Shown here: positions 1 through 14,284 of the stretch, one piece after another
How positions within the stretch are numbered: position 1 is the first letter of the stretch
Layout: each line of letters begins with the position of its first letter
Assembly: GCA_013399855.1 (NCBI GenBank)
Contig: VXAY01002880.1
Coordinates: 441,004 to 505,003 of the forward strand
Direction: 5' to 3'
Source of the DNA: Oxyruncus cristatus
Lineage: Eukaryota; Chordata; Aves; Passeriformes; Cotingidae
DNA: 64,000 bases
Position numbers and translations under genes: made by a program
The notes under the pieces: model-generated
Databases searched by the model: none
The model's input: the letters and a program-made list of their open reading frames with translations, nothing else
What the model was told of the DNA's origin: nothing

Positions 1-3000
1 CAAAAAGAGCTTTTCTTTGCTGATTAGGATCTTTAGCATGCAGAATGTATGCATATAATAGGTATGTTGATGACAAACACCTATCAATGCTTTTCTAATG
101 TGAGAAAGATGCTGATTGTTTGACAGTAAATCAAAGAAATTTAGGAAAACTAAAAGTACAGTAAAACCAGAATGAAATTTAATCTAGAAAGAATAATCAA
201 CATACGGGGCAAAAGGGAATATAAAAATGTGGGTTAAAAATTAGATTGGACAAAGATAATATTTTTTTTCCTTTCTTCCTTTCGGTGCTATTATTTCCCT
301 TCCTCTCTTCATCTCATTAATATTATATTGTGTTTATGCAGTGGAAAAAAAAAATCTATAAAATGTCATGTATTAGAATATAAACTAGTGCAATGAGTCT
401 ATTGGAAGAGGGAAAAGAAGAATAAGAAAGCAATACTTTTTCCCTAAAGGTTTTACTACTCTGAAATGGAATAAGATGGTTTCTGAGTTGGGATTTTGCA
501 GAAATATTCATATGAGGATTGTTTCTGGAAGGCAACTGATTTATTAAACAGATATAATAACTCATAGACACCATGCTACTACGATGTTGAAAATCAAACA
601 CAGAAATAAACAGCATGACAATTCTATAAAAAGGATCATCACTTTATAGATCATGAAGAGGATCATCATGAAAAGTTTTTCTCAAAATGTGATGCATCTC
701 TTGCTGTGTATTTCAGTCATAATGTAAGAAAAAATCCTGAAGCAGGCACTCATATATGGTGTAATACCTGTAGTCTCAAAATATTGCATTAGACCCTGTT
801 GATATGTGGTTTTTAACCTATTTGTTTGTTTAATGACTGACTAAAAGGGATTTTTTAACAGTCAGCAAATTAAACCTTTTAATTGTAACATTTTAGTCAA
901 CCAAAAAAAAATTTAGTTTTAAGGCATTTCAATAAAGGGAGAGCTAGATTATGTAGGATTTTAAAGCTTTAAAAATTTAAATTGATTGATTTATATTGAT
1001 TCTTCTCATATGTGATTTTGCTGACATTTTTACACCTACTGGAAAGAAAATATAAATTCCCTGAATGTATATAGGTAAAGTGTAAGCTAAAAGAGTTAGA
1101 TACACTTGCTGCAGAATACTTTCCTAGTTCAACACACTAGAGATATCTCCTGAGAAGCTGCAGAAAAGACATTTGGAATAGAACATCCTAAGCAAAAATA
1201 GTAGCATGAACTTTTTCCATCACTAGCTGGAAGATCTTGCCCTTTCCAGTCAGGATCTCATCTTGAACTGTGATTGTCACTCCAGCATACAGGAGAGCAC
1301 TGGGGCATTTCTAGCTAAACAACTACCAGAAGAGGTATTCACCAGCTGCAAGATTATGAGTTATGATTTTCAGCATGTAACCTGTCAAAATCTATTAATC
1401 ACTTCTTCACACACATTTTTCTTGGATGTGTACTGATCTGGTTAGTGATGTGCTGAGACAAGACCTTGAGTGTACTAGAGATCTAAGATAAAGCAGCCTG
1501 CCCATTTACTTCAGAACATAGCAAAATACCAAAGCTGTGTTTTATTTGAACTTTATCTTCAAAATGAACGAATTTAGATGCAGAAAACTTGAAGCATCTG
1601 GTAAAGCAGAACAGAAGTCAGAGTTATACCAGCAAGTGTCTTTCCAGTAGTCTTTCAAGGTGGATTCTTTCCTTAAGTTTACTTTCAAGCCAGCAACTCT
1701 TAGTGGGTTTCTGGGTTGCACCAAACATTATGCTGTACCTAAAAAAAAAATCTTCTTTTTCCTTTTGATAGTTCTGTATCATGGTTTTCTTCTACCTGTT
1801 CTTAGTCCCCTCAACCTCTGATCTTCCAAACCTCCTTTAAGCCATGAGTATCTTCTACCTCTCTCCTTCCACCCTGCCTGCCTAGTACCTTATGCGTGTA
1901 ATAGCACAACATTCCACATTACAACATAGATTTGCAATAAATAGAAGAAAGATAAATCGTACATTATAATCACTCCCACAACTGTTCTCACCATTGAGAA
2001 AGATCCATTTTAATTGGATTAATTTAATTTACCTACAAATAGTTGTAATTTGCTACTCACTGCTTTCATAATTCCATCCTTACTCTATTACAAACATCAG
2101 TATACTTCATTTATCAGGACTATGTAACCAACCACACAGATTCCTTGCTCTTTTTTAACTGTCCTGACTGATATATCCATGCTGTGACAATTAATAGAAT
2201 CCTTACATGCTTTTGGTACAGAAACCATTTCCTCAAAAATAGGAGCAGTGTGGTAGTTGCATAACTAAGCTGTGAAGGGCTTCACTCAGCAGTAAGTGTG
2301 CATACTAGAAAAAGGAACAAAGCTACATATTGGAGTTGCCTAAGAAATCTTATCAGAAAAATGAATTGGTTGACCTAGCTGCTGACTGGAAGGTATGTGG
2401 GGCAAAGATGACTGAACCTGCAGTTTAAATGCTGAGAGAATCCCTTGCTGTCCTGTCAGGAAAGGAAACATGTCATTAGCCTATGATAAAGTAAGTCACT
2501 GATTAACAAAAATAAAATGAACCACAGAAAACAACCTCTCCATCTCACAATGGAAATAACATTTTTTTGTATTTATGGACACACTGGTAGTTCAAAGTAA
2601 TTTGAGTTAAAAATTATACATAGGTGCATAACAATATTGTCAGTGGGTGCAGTAGGCTTTGAAGGAAATGAAAATAATTACATTAAAAGTAATTCTTTCT
2701 CTGAGATGACTCTTTCTGTATGGCTTAAAATTCTAATACTTCTAATGTCATTCTTGTTTATTCTCTTTTATGAAAAATAATTCTTCTAGCAGTACTCGGC
2801 TGGCTTTCAAATGCAAATCAGACTTTTATTAAAGTATTCTATGTCAAATATACTATTTCTCCCTTTATAGTTATGTTTCTTACTCCTCTTCAGAAGCTTG
2901 TAATGTATTGTATAATTTGGACTCTTTCCCAGCGTTTCATTCTAATTCTCAGTACTATCAGTGACTTAAGCAGCAGAAGCCCCTGTTAACACATATCAGT

Positions 3001-3970
3001 TTAAAAAATTCCACGTAAACCAAACAACTAAAATCCTGTCTGTGGAATCTATAGCCATCGTAAGCCTACTTTCAGATTTATTTTCCTGATATAATGGAAT
3101 TATAAACTTCAGTGGAAACAGACATTTAAAAGAGAGGTCTGCCTCTGAGGTACTTGAGTGTGAAATTCTGAGTTTCTCATATTTGGATCATCTTTGGCTA
3201 ATGTAGCTGGAATGGATCTCCCTTATACAACTAATAGATGACTTCTGCTCTATTTAGGATGCCCTGGACAGATGCATGAGGATATAGTGAGATCAGAATT
3301 GTCCTAGAACTACCTCTTTCACTTCTGGTAAATTCAATTTATACCAAAGTACACATTCAATTATTAAAATCCTATTCATCCTAAAAAAACTAATAATTGA
3401 ACTTAGTAGGGTATACCTGTCTGGACACTGCTGATTTTTATATATAGCTTCACAGCTTTGAACATTAAATAAAACTCCTGAGATTTCTTGGCAGGTATTT
3501 CTTCTGCTTTTTCTGGATATTCTAAGTATATGTACTTAAAATATTTATTTCACCTTAAAAAAAAATTTCTTATTCCCCTTACTCATTGGTAGCTATTGAA
3601 CAGACAGTATCTCCAAATCATATATTTTACTATAAACACAGTAACAGGACTACGTAGTTGACCACTTGTGGATTGGTTTGACTGTGTAGATAAGGAGTTA
3701 AGAAAGTAAGGCCTTTCAAAAACAATTCATGTAACAACATCTAAGACAATTTAAATAGTAACATTTTAAAATGTTAAAATTTCCCAACCTTTTTGAATTT
3801 TGTTTTGTGGAAATATTTTTTAAGAGAGGTTTGTGAATACAACTCACATTAAAACTGGTTACACAATACCTAGCACACATATATTCATATGAACATAGAA
3901 ACCACTTTTTTTTTTTTTTTCTCACCAAGAGGAAAAGAATTTGCAGATAATTTAAATCTTGACATCTAGC
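1..3970. other. AT-rich non-coding stretch, no gene seen
   Basis: I see no exon, RNA gene or recognisable transposon here. The open frames are 60-90 codons, start in random context and show no domain. Short A and T runs are common. A pyrimidine-rich patch lies near 1795-1880. Chance stop-free runs of this size are expected in DNA this rich in A and T. Confidence 0.6.
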
Positions 3971-4440
3971 TACACTGGAAGCTGGCAAATGTTGTCCTGA
4001 TTTTCAAAGAGGGTGAGAAAGAGGACCTGGGAAAAACACCTGAAGACAACACTGTCATTGGTCACAGCCAGCACAGCTTCATGAAAGGAAATTCCTGCCT
4101 ATCAAACCTAATTTCCTTCTATGACAAGGTAACCCACCCAGCTGATCAAGGGAAGCCAGGTGATGTAATCTTTTTGGATTTCAGTAAAGCTTTCCAAACT
4201 GTCTCTCACAGGATCCTTCTGGACAACATGTCCAGCACACAGCTGGATAAACACATGATGTGGTGAGTGAGCAATTGGCTCATGGGTTGAGCAGAGAAGG
4301 TAAGAGTGAATGTGGTAACGTTGGACTGGTGACTTGTCATGCAGGGAGGCCCTGCAGAGAGACCTTGACAAATTATAGGACTGGGCAATCACTAACCACA
4401 TGAAGTTCAATAAGGGGAAGTTTTTTAGATGTGGAGAATG
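3971..4440 (+). mobile_element. CR1 LINE fragment, reverse-transcriptase part of ORF2, internally deleted
   Basis: This is a decayed piece of the CR1 non-LTR retrotransposon polymerase, which copies element RNA into DNA at the insertion site. The frame from 3975 reads WKLANVVLIF, a conserved early RT block. After a jump near 4035, the frame at 4057-4263 continues with SQHSFMKGNSCLSNLISFYD and VIFLDFSKAF..VSHRIL, a typical CR1 RT signature. Stops follow at about 4264. After a second jump near 4330, the frame shows LQRDLDKL and ITNHMKFNKGK, which in CR1 lie beyond the catalytic Asp-Asp motif. The catalytic centre is therefore missing and the copy is dead. The edges are approximate. The longer open frame on the opposite strand here is only a shadow. 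Confidence 0.88.
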
Positions 4441-4859
4441 TACCTTTCCGGTTTTATGAGAGAGAGAAGCTTTGGGTTGGATCTCAGACTGCATTCAAAA
4501 TTTGATGAATTACAAAGCGCTATCAGCCCATCAGATACTTCTGAAGTTGTAATAATGCAACATGACTGAAATGTTAGATTACCTTCCTCTTCATATTTGA
4601 GAAAAAGTTACAGTAGATCGTGTTGTTGATCACACATCTAAGGTAAGACCACTATTGAATTTTTCTTTTTAATTTATTGTTGTGACTACAGATAGTAGTC
4701 TGTAGCAGACTGCACAGGTACTTAAAACTTTCCCCTTTACTCTAAAGACAGTATAATTGCAAAGCTGTTTACTGGAGAAAAAACAAGCTATCCTTTCCAT
4801 TTGACGTGCTTCATCAGACTGGATTTTCAACATATCCAGAGCCACTGTACCTTTTATAA

Positions 4860-4960
4860 TCATAGAATTCTAGAGTCATTATGTTGGAAAAGACCTTTAA
4901 GATCATCAGGTCCAACTGTTAACCCAACACTGTCAAGTCCACCACTAAACCGTGGGCTCA
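4860..4960 (-). mobile_element. CR1 LINE 3'-end fragment
   Basis: On the minus strand this is the last ~100 bases of a CR1 element. On the plus strand it begins with the degenerate terminal octamer (TCATAGAATTC), followed by the conserved TTGGAAAAGACCTTTAAGATCATC block and the CCACTAAACC block further in. It is 5'-truncated, as most CR1 copies are. It lies ~400 bases from the plus-strand CR1 RT fragment but in the opposite orientation, so it is a separate insertion or an inverted piece. Confidence 0.85.
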
Positions 4961-6723
4961 GTTTACTGAGCTAATGTGTATAACAAGGAAAATATTTGAT
5001 GCTCAAACAGAATGGTACATGTTTCCATGGAAACCATAACCCTTAAGTTCAAACAAATTTGGAGACGGAGCTAAGCATTATATTCCAGCTGAAGAACAGA
5101 ATGGTCCAAATATCTTGTTTTATTCAAATGCATATCTAAATATATAATCCCCTCTCTCTATAGAAGTGAACATTAGCATGATTTAAATTCTGTCCCAGCT
5201 GAAATTAGTAAAATATAGCCTACAATGCTATAACTCATAATCAGATTTCATGATAATAAGTAAAATAAGTACTTTATCAGAGTTATGAGAACACCAAAAC
5301 TAAAGAATCAGAAAAAGTAGTCTGTAAAATGCTTTCTGTAAACTGTATAATAAACTGTATTCAGGAAAAATTTGAGAAATCTACAAAGAATATTAAGTAT
5401 ATAAGGATGTGTGATCAGGGCAGCAGAGGAAAAGGAGAATAATATCTATCTAGAAAAGAGAAAGGGGAGCTGTGGGGAGAGTAGGATGGAGAAATATAGC
5501 CGTATATGGTGGGGAATTGCTTTTCAAGAGCATTAGATATTGACATCTGTTTTCCTTCCTGAACTAAAATAATAACACCTTAGTGAACTTAGGCAGAAGA
5601 AAAAGAAGTCACTTTGTATGTTACATAAACACCCTTTGAAATCTATTTTCTCTTAAAAAAAAAAAAAAACCCAAAAAGAAACCAAACTTTTTTTTCTTAT
5701 GCAAATTATTGTTACATGGGCAATTTTGCACTGATTTAAACCAAAAAAAAATTTTGATCCACAGTGGTCCAGTGGAATCCTGGGACTTTTTTGTGACTGT
5801 ATATACATATTTCCCGATGGTCATCTCCTTCTGTAAAAAACCTGGTCCTTATTTTTGGATACCTAGACCTCTGTTGGACATGGTCAAAGGCTATAACACA
5901 GCTATTCAAAAAAAAAAAAAATTTTTGCTGTCACAGCACAGCAATCAAATATAGGGGAAAAGTCAGAAGACAAAGACAGTTACAAAAATAAATATTAGCA
6001 TCAGTCAGAAGGCTGATCTTCTCAGCACAAACATTTATTTTTTTTTTGCTACTACCTTTTCAATTGACTTTTGAGGAAAAGAAGACGTTAAGGTTTTTTA
6101 CAGCAAATGTATTTGACTTTCAATTTTACCATTATATGACAGAATATGGGGTTAGAAAAGAAATACTGCTTCTGTTGGAAAAAAATGTTCTAGGAATACT
6201 TTGGAATCATAAAAAAGGTCTTTTATAATAAAAGTAGTGAAGAGTTATTGAAGTTCTCAAAGTCAAAACCTGAAAATAAACTATCTATATACACCTTAAA
6301 TTGAAATCAAAACTGTAAGTTTTCCTAACTGAGATACAAGGTAAATATTCTTTCTTCTGGGTTAAGGTATTAAAAATGGAATATTTACTAACACAATGAG
6401 TAATTACAAGCGAAGTTATTCTACATTCAAATTGAATAGCCTCTTTAGAGTGGAGTGGTGATGTATCTCTCACTCCCTACTCCTCATGAGAAGTGCCAAT
6501 AAATTTATTGTTTTGACTGTTATACAATTCCTCTCCACCCAAATTTTCACTGCTATATGCATTTTAATCTGCTATTTTATCAGTTTTCTGTAGTGATATG
6601 CTTCTGTGGCTAATTATGGAATTATTCTGTAATAAAGATATTCTGATAAATCACTTTAATCTAGATGTCTGAGGGACAGTCTGTTTCCCATTTCACATCT
6701 AGCTGACATATATCTGGCAAAGA

Positions 6724-6741
6724 CAACAACAACAACAACAA
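6724..6741. repeat. (CAA)6 microsatellite
   Basis: Six perfect CAA units followed by an A-rich tail. It is short and carries no other signal. Confidence 0.95.
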
Positions 6742-8290
6742 AAGGAACAAGATCTTAGTAGGAGAATTGATTTATAGGCCAGGACAAAAGATTTCTAGGC
6801 ATGGGAAATAATACATGAGAACTAAATGGAGAGCTGGAGGTCTTGGGAAGATTAGTGAAGGCAACCTGAGTACAATTCATTTCAAAGCACATGCAATGAT
6901 TCAAAAAAAAAAAAAATTTGCCAATAAAAAGCATGAAAACTAAATAACCAGTACAGGGCCTTTCAGAGTCAATAGCTCTTATTTGAATAGAAACATATTA
7001 AAATATATGTCAAATAAAAGAATATTTTTAAGAAAGATTTAAATGACAGTAGAATTAGCAAAGACTGTTTTATCTAAGTGGTTTCTTTATTCAGCAGGGC
7101 TCTAAACACTACTCAGTCCCCATAGACATGAATGAATGGAATAACTGCTAAGTGCATTAAAAATGTGCTACATTACCTAAATGTAGACAAACAAAGAAAA
7201 AACAAACCTTTATACCAGATCTTAGAAACATTTTGTGCATAAGAACTACATTAGCTAGGAAAACACAAAATGAATAATGTAAAAGTGGGAAATACTATAG
7301 GCAGGTTTTCTATGGGAAGCTGATGTCTCTATTACATCTGAAATAGTGTGTGAGAAAGATCACAGACCATACATCTGAAAACTTTTTTTAAAAAAAGACG
7401 TATTCTTTGTATTAAAAACCACTACACTAAGGTGGAAAATTTACCATATATAGGAAAATAAACTGTTAAAGTGAAAAGATGACTTCTATGCGAATTACTA
7501 GACACTGGGCCTGAATCTTCATTTTGCTTTTCCAAGAACTGTCAACTTCAAGAAATTCAATTCCTTCATACTGGTAACATTAGTCAAAAAATGTATCTAG
7601 CTCTTTCTCTGGAGCATTACTTAAATATTACTAAGTATTTACACAGAAAGAAAAACAAGTACAAGGTTTTAAAAAAATCTAAGGAAACCGATGATGCTTT
7701 CACACATGTATTTCCTTCTCTCATAAACACATTCCCCAAAACTCTCAGTACAAAATAGAAGCGTCACTGCCCCACAGCATTTACAGAAACTTTCAATTTT
7801 ATTTAGCAATTTTGCTTTGTTCTTCATTCTTCAGCAATTTATGGTGATATTGAATGCAAAAGAAAAAGAAGGTCCCATGGGACATGGCGCTGCAATTTCT
7901 TCTCTGCCCACTCTGATGTGGTGGGGGAAAGGTTCACGGTGTGGTGCTTCCCACACCACAGTGGGTGCAGAGGGTTGATAAAGCAGGAGTTGCTCTGGCC
8001 TTCGACTGCTGAATGCAGCTCGTCCATCTGCCAGGAGAGGAGTTTTTGCCCTTTTGCCAATGTCTGAAATGCAGCAGTAAATTTGTGTCTGTTAAATGAT
8101 AAATGGAAGTCAAGGTCTTGTTTCAATAAAGTCTAGCCAAGCTTATAAATATCAAAATTTACATAAGTGGCAACTGATCTGACATTCTGATGTTTACTTA
8201 TTTCACTTACTCAAGAGAGGATTCTTTTTTCATTCTTTTTCTGGATCTCTCATAATTTTTGCAACTGACACAATGGGAACATGTGCTGAC

Positions 8291-8308
8291 TTTTTTTTTT
8301 TTTTTTTT
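8291..8308. repeat. Poly-T run (18 bases)
   Basis: An uninterrupted T18. Read on the minus strand it would be a poly-A tail, but I recognise no retrocopy upstream of it on that strand. Confidence 0.95.
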
Positions 8309-11300
8309 GAGATATAGTGGAGATTATTACTGCTAGTCATTTGGTGAGGAACCTGCTAGCTATTTCTAGACCAGTGCGTTTTCATCTCTTCAGACTTAAA
8401 ACTCAAAATAATACAGTCCATTCTGTCAAAAAATCCTCCATGTAAAACAATTTAAAATATATCAGACAGCTGCAGAACAGCAGTAGAAAAATAAATCATT
8501 TCAATTATGCTCAAAACAGTTCAAGTCAGCACTAAATAATGTAATACCTGAATTTCTCTCTGTTTGATTACATGGAAAATATCTGTTCAGTATTTCTGAT
8601 TTGCTTTAATGATTCAGCTGGAGTCCAAAATATGCCAACACCACACCTGTTATGTCTACTGCTCAATCACTTTCCAGTGTTCATCAGTTAGCAAAACAAA
8701 CAACCCAATATCATGCCATCTTTCTGGCAACTGTATGAACCACGATATTTAGTTTTTTCTTTACATTTACATCCTCTCATGCCATCTGTTCAATGTGCAG
8801 AAAGAGTGTGTTGGAGAGGGGACCTCATAGTTAAAGGGAAATTTACAGCTGAGTCTAGTGCTACAGTCTTGAAAAATGACTTCCTCTCAATTCAGACAGA
8901 AAGAAATCAGTCTCGGTGACAGAGATACCTTTCAGTCTTTGGAGATAAAGGTGAACAAGGAGACTGTGTCATCCTTGGTTTTAAAAAGAAGGCATTTAGT
9001 GAAGAAAGGTGAAGAGGAGAGGCAACCTCAAGAAGAAAACAGTAGTATATGGGAGACAACTGAATAATGCTCTGGGTTAAAGTTGCTGACTGAAAAATGT
9101 GTAAAATTACTATAAAGTGGAATTCTCCACTGTCTGAATTTTGTAACCAAGAAAACAGCATCTGGACAACATTTTGTTTACTTGCTGGTTTTATTTGTTT
9201 GTTTGTTTTTTTATTTTAAATGAGAATACATAAACCTTCCTCGGTAATAAGAGCAAGCCCATATTTTAGGCACAGGCTCCAGTGGAGGAACTCTGAGTTT
9301 GGGTTGTCATTGAAAGATGATGGCAGAAGGTTTGAAAGGACACCAGAAATTGCATAGTCTAGCAAAACAAAACAAAACAAAAAATTATTAAAATATAAAG
9401 TGCAACACAAGCCTGATTATTTTATAAGCATTGTTGGAGTAAAGCCTATGACAATAGCTGGAAGTTTCCTGAAATGGCCCAAAAGCTGAATATGATCAAT
9501 TATATCTTTATTGGACCAGCAGCTACAAAATTTGACAGAGCTATTTTGTGAAACTTCTATTCTCTCACGGTGAAAGATGCGGAAGAAATTAAAGGCTGAC
9601 ATAAGCCAAAGATTTTCCCACAAAAATTGCAAGACATGGGAAATATGACAATCTGGAGCCTTCTAACAGAGGTGTCTGTACCAAAGAATAAAAGAACTTT
9701 AAAAGAATATAAGGTCATAAACCTAAGTGTTAAGTGAATAATCAGAATGAAGAACAGATTATAAATTGGAATTTTAGTAATTTATCAGAATTTTCCATCC
9801 TTGACAACTCTATGAAATATATTCCCGAGAAAGAGATTTTGTAGCAAGACCTGTACAGTACTTGTACATGCATCTAGAAGTTTACTATTGGTCAGATGAG
9901 CAGAAAATAGTAAAGACAAAGAAGAAGAGAATTTGTCTTGTTTCTCCTGGTCAAACTGACAGTGGACATGTAGAGGAAGATACTACTACATGTCCCAACA
10001 CCAAATTTACTATGGTACTACAGATTTTCCTGGAAGGATCTCCTTAAAGAGGAAATTTAGAGGAGAGAGGAAACTAATCACAACGAGAATTATTTATAGT
10101 ACTTACTCTTCTGTGTCTTATTAAGCTGTGGTGAAACTGAGTAGCACTCTGAACAGGGTGTGGGATGACAGAAAGCGTCAATGCTGTATCAAGTCATTGG
10201 AATCTGTTCTATTACATGCTGATCCTGTGGAAACACTGACCTTGTCTAAAACTCTCATCCATACCAAAATGATTGATTGTACGGGGCTTGAGAAGGTCAC
10301 TTGGCAAAATTCAGAGGCCACTTGGCTGAGGTAGATGTTGTCCAATGTTATGTATTTTATGTTGGATATAGTCTTTTTAGGGTTAATTCCTAAAACTTCA
10401 AAAGTCCCAACTAGTTATGTGGAGCTACTACTTTCCAACATAGCTGAACATGGAAAGTGTCTAGACTTATGAAGTAATTTTTAAGAGACTTCATAGCTCC
10501 TCAAGCTACAGGTGTCCAGGGAAGTTTGGCAGCCTGTAAGCCTGTAAGGCACACCTGAGCATTAAGAAGTTTCAGTGCATGTACAATCCCTAAGTCAGCG
10601 TACAGAGACCTCTGAAAGACTGTATCTGGAACATGCAGCAGTGCAAGAATGATGAGATTTTAAATGAGCTGTGAAAGAGACTAACGTGCAATTCCAAAAA
10701 GGCTGAGGTTCTGTAAACAAAGTGTGATATTTAGCATGTAGTGTTGGGACATTCTGGGAAGGAAAGCAGACAGCTGTGTAAGCACCTTGGATAACTTTGG
10801 TGACATCAGAGGCGCCTACTTCTTAATTTGGGAAATCAAGCAGTTAATTTAACAAGATAATTTGTTTTGCTTTGTTTGACTTCTACTATACCATTAGAGG
10901 ATTTCTACTGATAAACTGGCAGTTAAAACTTAATTTTTAATTTTATGTTTTTAGGGACCAGTGTTTAATTGTGCAGGCAATCTCAAACATAATAGGGATT
11001 CTGGCAAAACCTAAATAGGAATTTTTCGGTGTAGAAGGAGGAATTTTAGAGGTACGACCAGGGAGGAAAGAAAATTTTCCTGTTCGTAAAGAAACAAATA
11101 AATTCTTAGAATCTGAGTATACATTCTACCACCTCTGTTTATTCTTAGAAAGAATCAGAACTGAACTAAAGATTCAAAATTTAAACTAAAGATTTAAACA
11201 TTTTAACTGAACTAAGTTTCCACTGTCAATTTCTGCTCACAAATGGAAAAACATCAGAATTAACACATAGTGTCCATTTATTCAGGCCAACATGTAGCAA

Positions 11301-13547
11301 TATGTTAACTATGCAATTATTTCTGGAGCTACATAAAAAGCCCTTTACTGAATTTGACTGATTTTCTATCAGGGGTTGAACCAAAAAAAAATATTAAACT
11401 ACTAGCATGAGTGAAGTTATCTGAATATAGGTAAGACTCAAGAGAAACATAAAGGCTCAAAGTTTACAGATGGGCACATTAAGGCAGTTCTAAAAAACAA
11501 GGGAATCCAAAAACCCCAGTGAAGTGAATAGAAGTCTGCACAGTATATGAGTCCAGGGAATTCTGTATAGAGGTAAGGTATTATATTAAAGTTCCATGAG
11601 TTTTTATTAGGGCCATAATAATACTATTTTATCTTGGTACTTTAAATACACTTTCATTTTGTTTTAAGTACACCACAGGATATTTAATTCAATATTTATT
11701 GTAAGTGTCACAAAAAATTTATGAAACAACTGTTCCTAAGGAGTTGTGCAATGTTTAGTGGCAACTCTAGATTGTAATCAAGGTCATACACCAGCCTTTC
11801 TTGTTTTGTTTTGTCACTCACTATTTTGACACTCCTTTTCCCTTCAATAACATTTAAATTAGCCTATAATTAGAAGTGCCAGGAACACTTTCTGTTCAGT
11901 TTCCTTTTATGCACAACTCTTAGAAAGTTGAGAGAGAATTAGGCAGCTTATGGTAGCAACAAGTAAAAATTTTTGTTATATTTATGTAAAGATAAGAAAC
12001 AATGAAATAAAATTATATTTGCACTTGTATACAAAGGAAAATAAATTTTAGGTACAATCCTTCTCCAACTATTTTACGACACTTGGACCTGTGTTTTGAC
12101 CCTGCTTTCTACAAGAATCATGTAGCAATGTGTTGGCAATTTGGTTTCAGTATGTGCATTTGGACTGACTTCAATTGTCAACATGATATAAAAATGGTGG
12201 AAAGGGGCCCTAGTGTCCTATGGAAAGGATAAGTGGGTGAAGGAAAAAGAGAGAAGGTGCCTTAGGAATCTTCCCAGATTATGACCTTCCTCTGAAGCGC
12301 CAACACAATTACAGCTGTTAATGCTGTTGCACAAAGACATTCTCTTCGTCTAGAAGAGAGTGCTGTTTTCAGGTTGTTTTTTTTCAAAGCACCATTTGTA
12401 CCATACAATAATGGTAAATGCAAATCATAAATGAAGGAGCTTTTGCTTTATGCCAGGCACCAAGTAGCTTCTATCCATCCAGCAAGAATTAATTGTGTGC
12501 TTGTTGTGTTTCTTTTTAAAAGGTCTCAACAATTCAAGTGATGTGCTCATAATAACACAGTACTCTTTTGTCTCTATGGGATATGAATATAACCCTTTTT
12601 GTTATAAAGTTCTGCCTTCTTTTACATTTCCTTTATGCACAAAATGTGGCTGAAAGTTGAGGGCAAAAGAAATATACAGTTCTTTAATTGAAGTCAATTC
12701 CATAATTATTCTCCCTACTGATGCCATACTAAGCATTGGTAAATTTGGGTTAACACCTAATTAACAATATTTTGACAGTGATGTGAGCTGGGCCTTAGTA
12801 CATCAGAGTTTCTGCAATGTCTGCTACACTTCTCACATAAAATATCCATGGTGATATAAAAATGGGAAATCTCATAATTTTATTTTTTGCCAAAGAATAG
12901 ATTTTGTTTTATATTACAAGAGAAAACCACAGAAAAATGTTCTTTGAGCATTGAATTTTTTCATTAATATTACTATTTTTTTTCAAAGCATATTGTTTCA
13001 TGTGATATTTTCCTAGAATAAGGAAAATCCAACACAACCTAACTTATAAGAGGTAGGGTGGGTTTTGTTATGTCACTTTCACAAGCCAATTGTTTCAAGC
13101 TCTGACCTCACTCCCTGCATGATCCACCTTAAAAATTAGTATTTATCGTGACTGTATGAAAATATCTGTTTCCTGCATATAAGTTTTATATACGATTTTA
13201 CTAGAACACTTAGGTACATTGATAACATCTGAATCTTGACTTCAAAGGGGCTTTTAGAAACAAGAAAACAATATAAAGATTTGATTTTCTAGAAAGTCAC
13301 TTGTATGTGAACCACTATGAAGAATTATTGATTTGCAGTCTTCATATTAAAAGTCTTTATAGTCTTTGTTTATACACTTGTCCCGACACTGTAGTTTTTC
13401 AAAAGCATTTAATTATTCTGGCTAACACAAACACTAGTTCCCAAGTGTGAAAATATTTTACATTGTAATTTTAAAATTATGAATGAGTAATAGTTATTTG
13501 CAAATAGAAAACCAGTACAACAAAGTAAGAAACTGAGATTCAACCAA

Positions 13548-13593
13548 GAAGTTAAACTATTGTAAATTAATATTCTTATTTACAATTAACTTC
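13548..13593. repeat. Imperfect inverted repeat (hairpin)
   Basis: Two 8-bp arms pair in series: GAAGTTAA (13548-13555) with TTAACTTC (13586-13593), and TTGTAAAT (13560-13567) with ATTTACAA (13578-13585). The loop is about 10 nt and there is a 4-nt bulge on one side. The structure is AT-rich and so only moderately stable. It could be a small palindromic relic. Confidence 0.7.
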
Positions 13594-14284
13594 TTTGAAC
13601 AGATTGTGCCATTCACCATTTTTTCCCATGCAAACTTTCCTTAGAGTTTTCCTATGAACCCATCCATTGTAATAATTGTATGTCTGCAAACTCATGCAAG
13701 AACAATGCACTCTGTTGCTTGCTGCCAAAACCTACTATTCATGTAGTCAGCAGTTATCTAAGTCATATTATCTATTGGTTGACAATGTGACCTTACTTAT
13801 ATATAGTTTCACCGCTGAAATATAATTTAATCAACTAACCTTGTTTCATAAAAAACTTAAAAGCACTATTAGCCTAAAACTGCTTTTTTTATGAACATAA
13901 TCTGAAACAAGACTTAGGTCTCATAAATTATTGATGAGAAAGAAACTGATGACATAAAAGGGCACCTAGTTCACTGAAATGTTTGTGAGGAAGTTTTTAT
14001 GCCTCTAATAATTTTAATTGAAAGGTAACTCAAAAGATATATAGAGACATTAAAAAAAGGAAAGAAGGGCTTTTCTACTCCTTTTTTCTGAAAGAGATTT
14101 TAATTTTTCAACAATTAGAAATTATTTTAAAAGGGCTATGTAATTCAATAAAGCAAGAAAACATTAAAAAGTCAAAATTAGTATCCTGTGCAAAAGTATT
14201 CCCTATCCTATGATAATAATCCCTCAACCAACCTTTCTACTTAATCCTCCCAAAGCAGTATGTTTTTTCTGCCTTCTGCCTTTG

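Larger units (their letters stand above)
4961..14200. other. Long AT-rich non-coding stretch, only small repeats
   Basis: No gene or sizeable transposon is recognisable. It holds simple repeats at 6724-6741 and 8291-8308, a GC-richer patch at 7870-8070, GTTT/AAAAC-type simple sequence around 9186-9216 and 9363-9382, and a hairpin at 13548-13593. Frames near 8713-9067 and 9862-10334 (60-84 codons) show no domain and no convincing exon boundaries. I treat them as chance. Confidence 0.6.

Noticed and set aside
4108..4494. 128-codon minus-strand frame
   Set aside because: It lies opposite the CR1 RT fragment, whose plus-strand frame carries the recognisable motifs, so this is a shadow.
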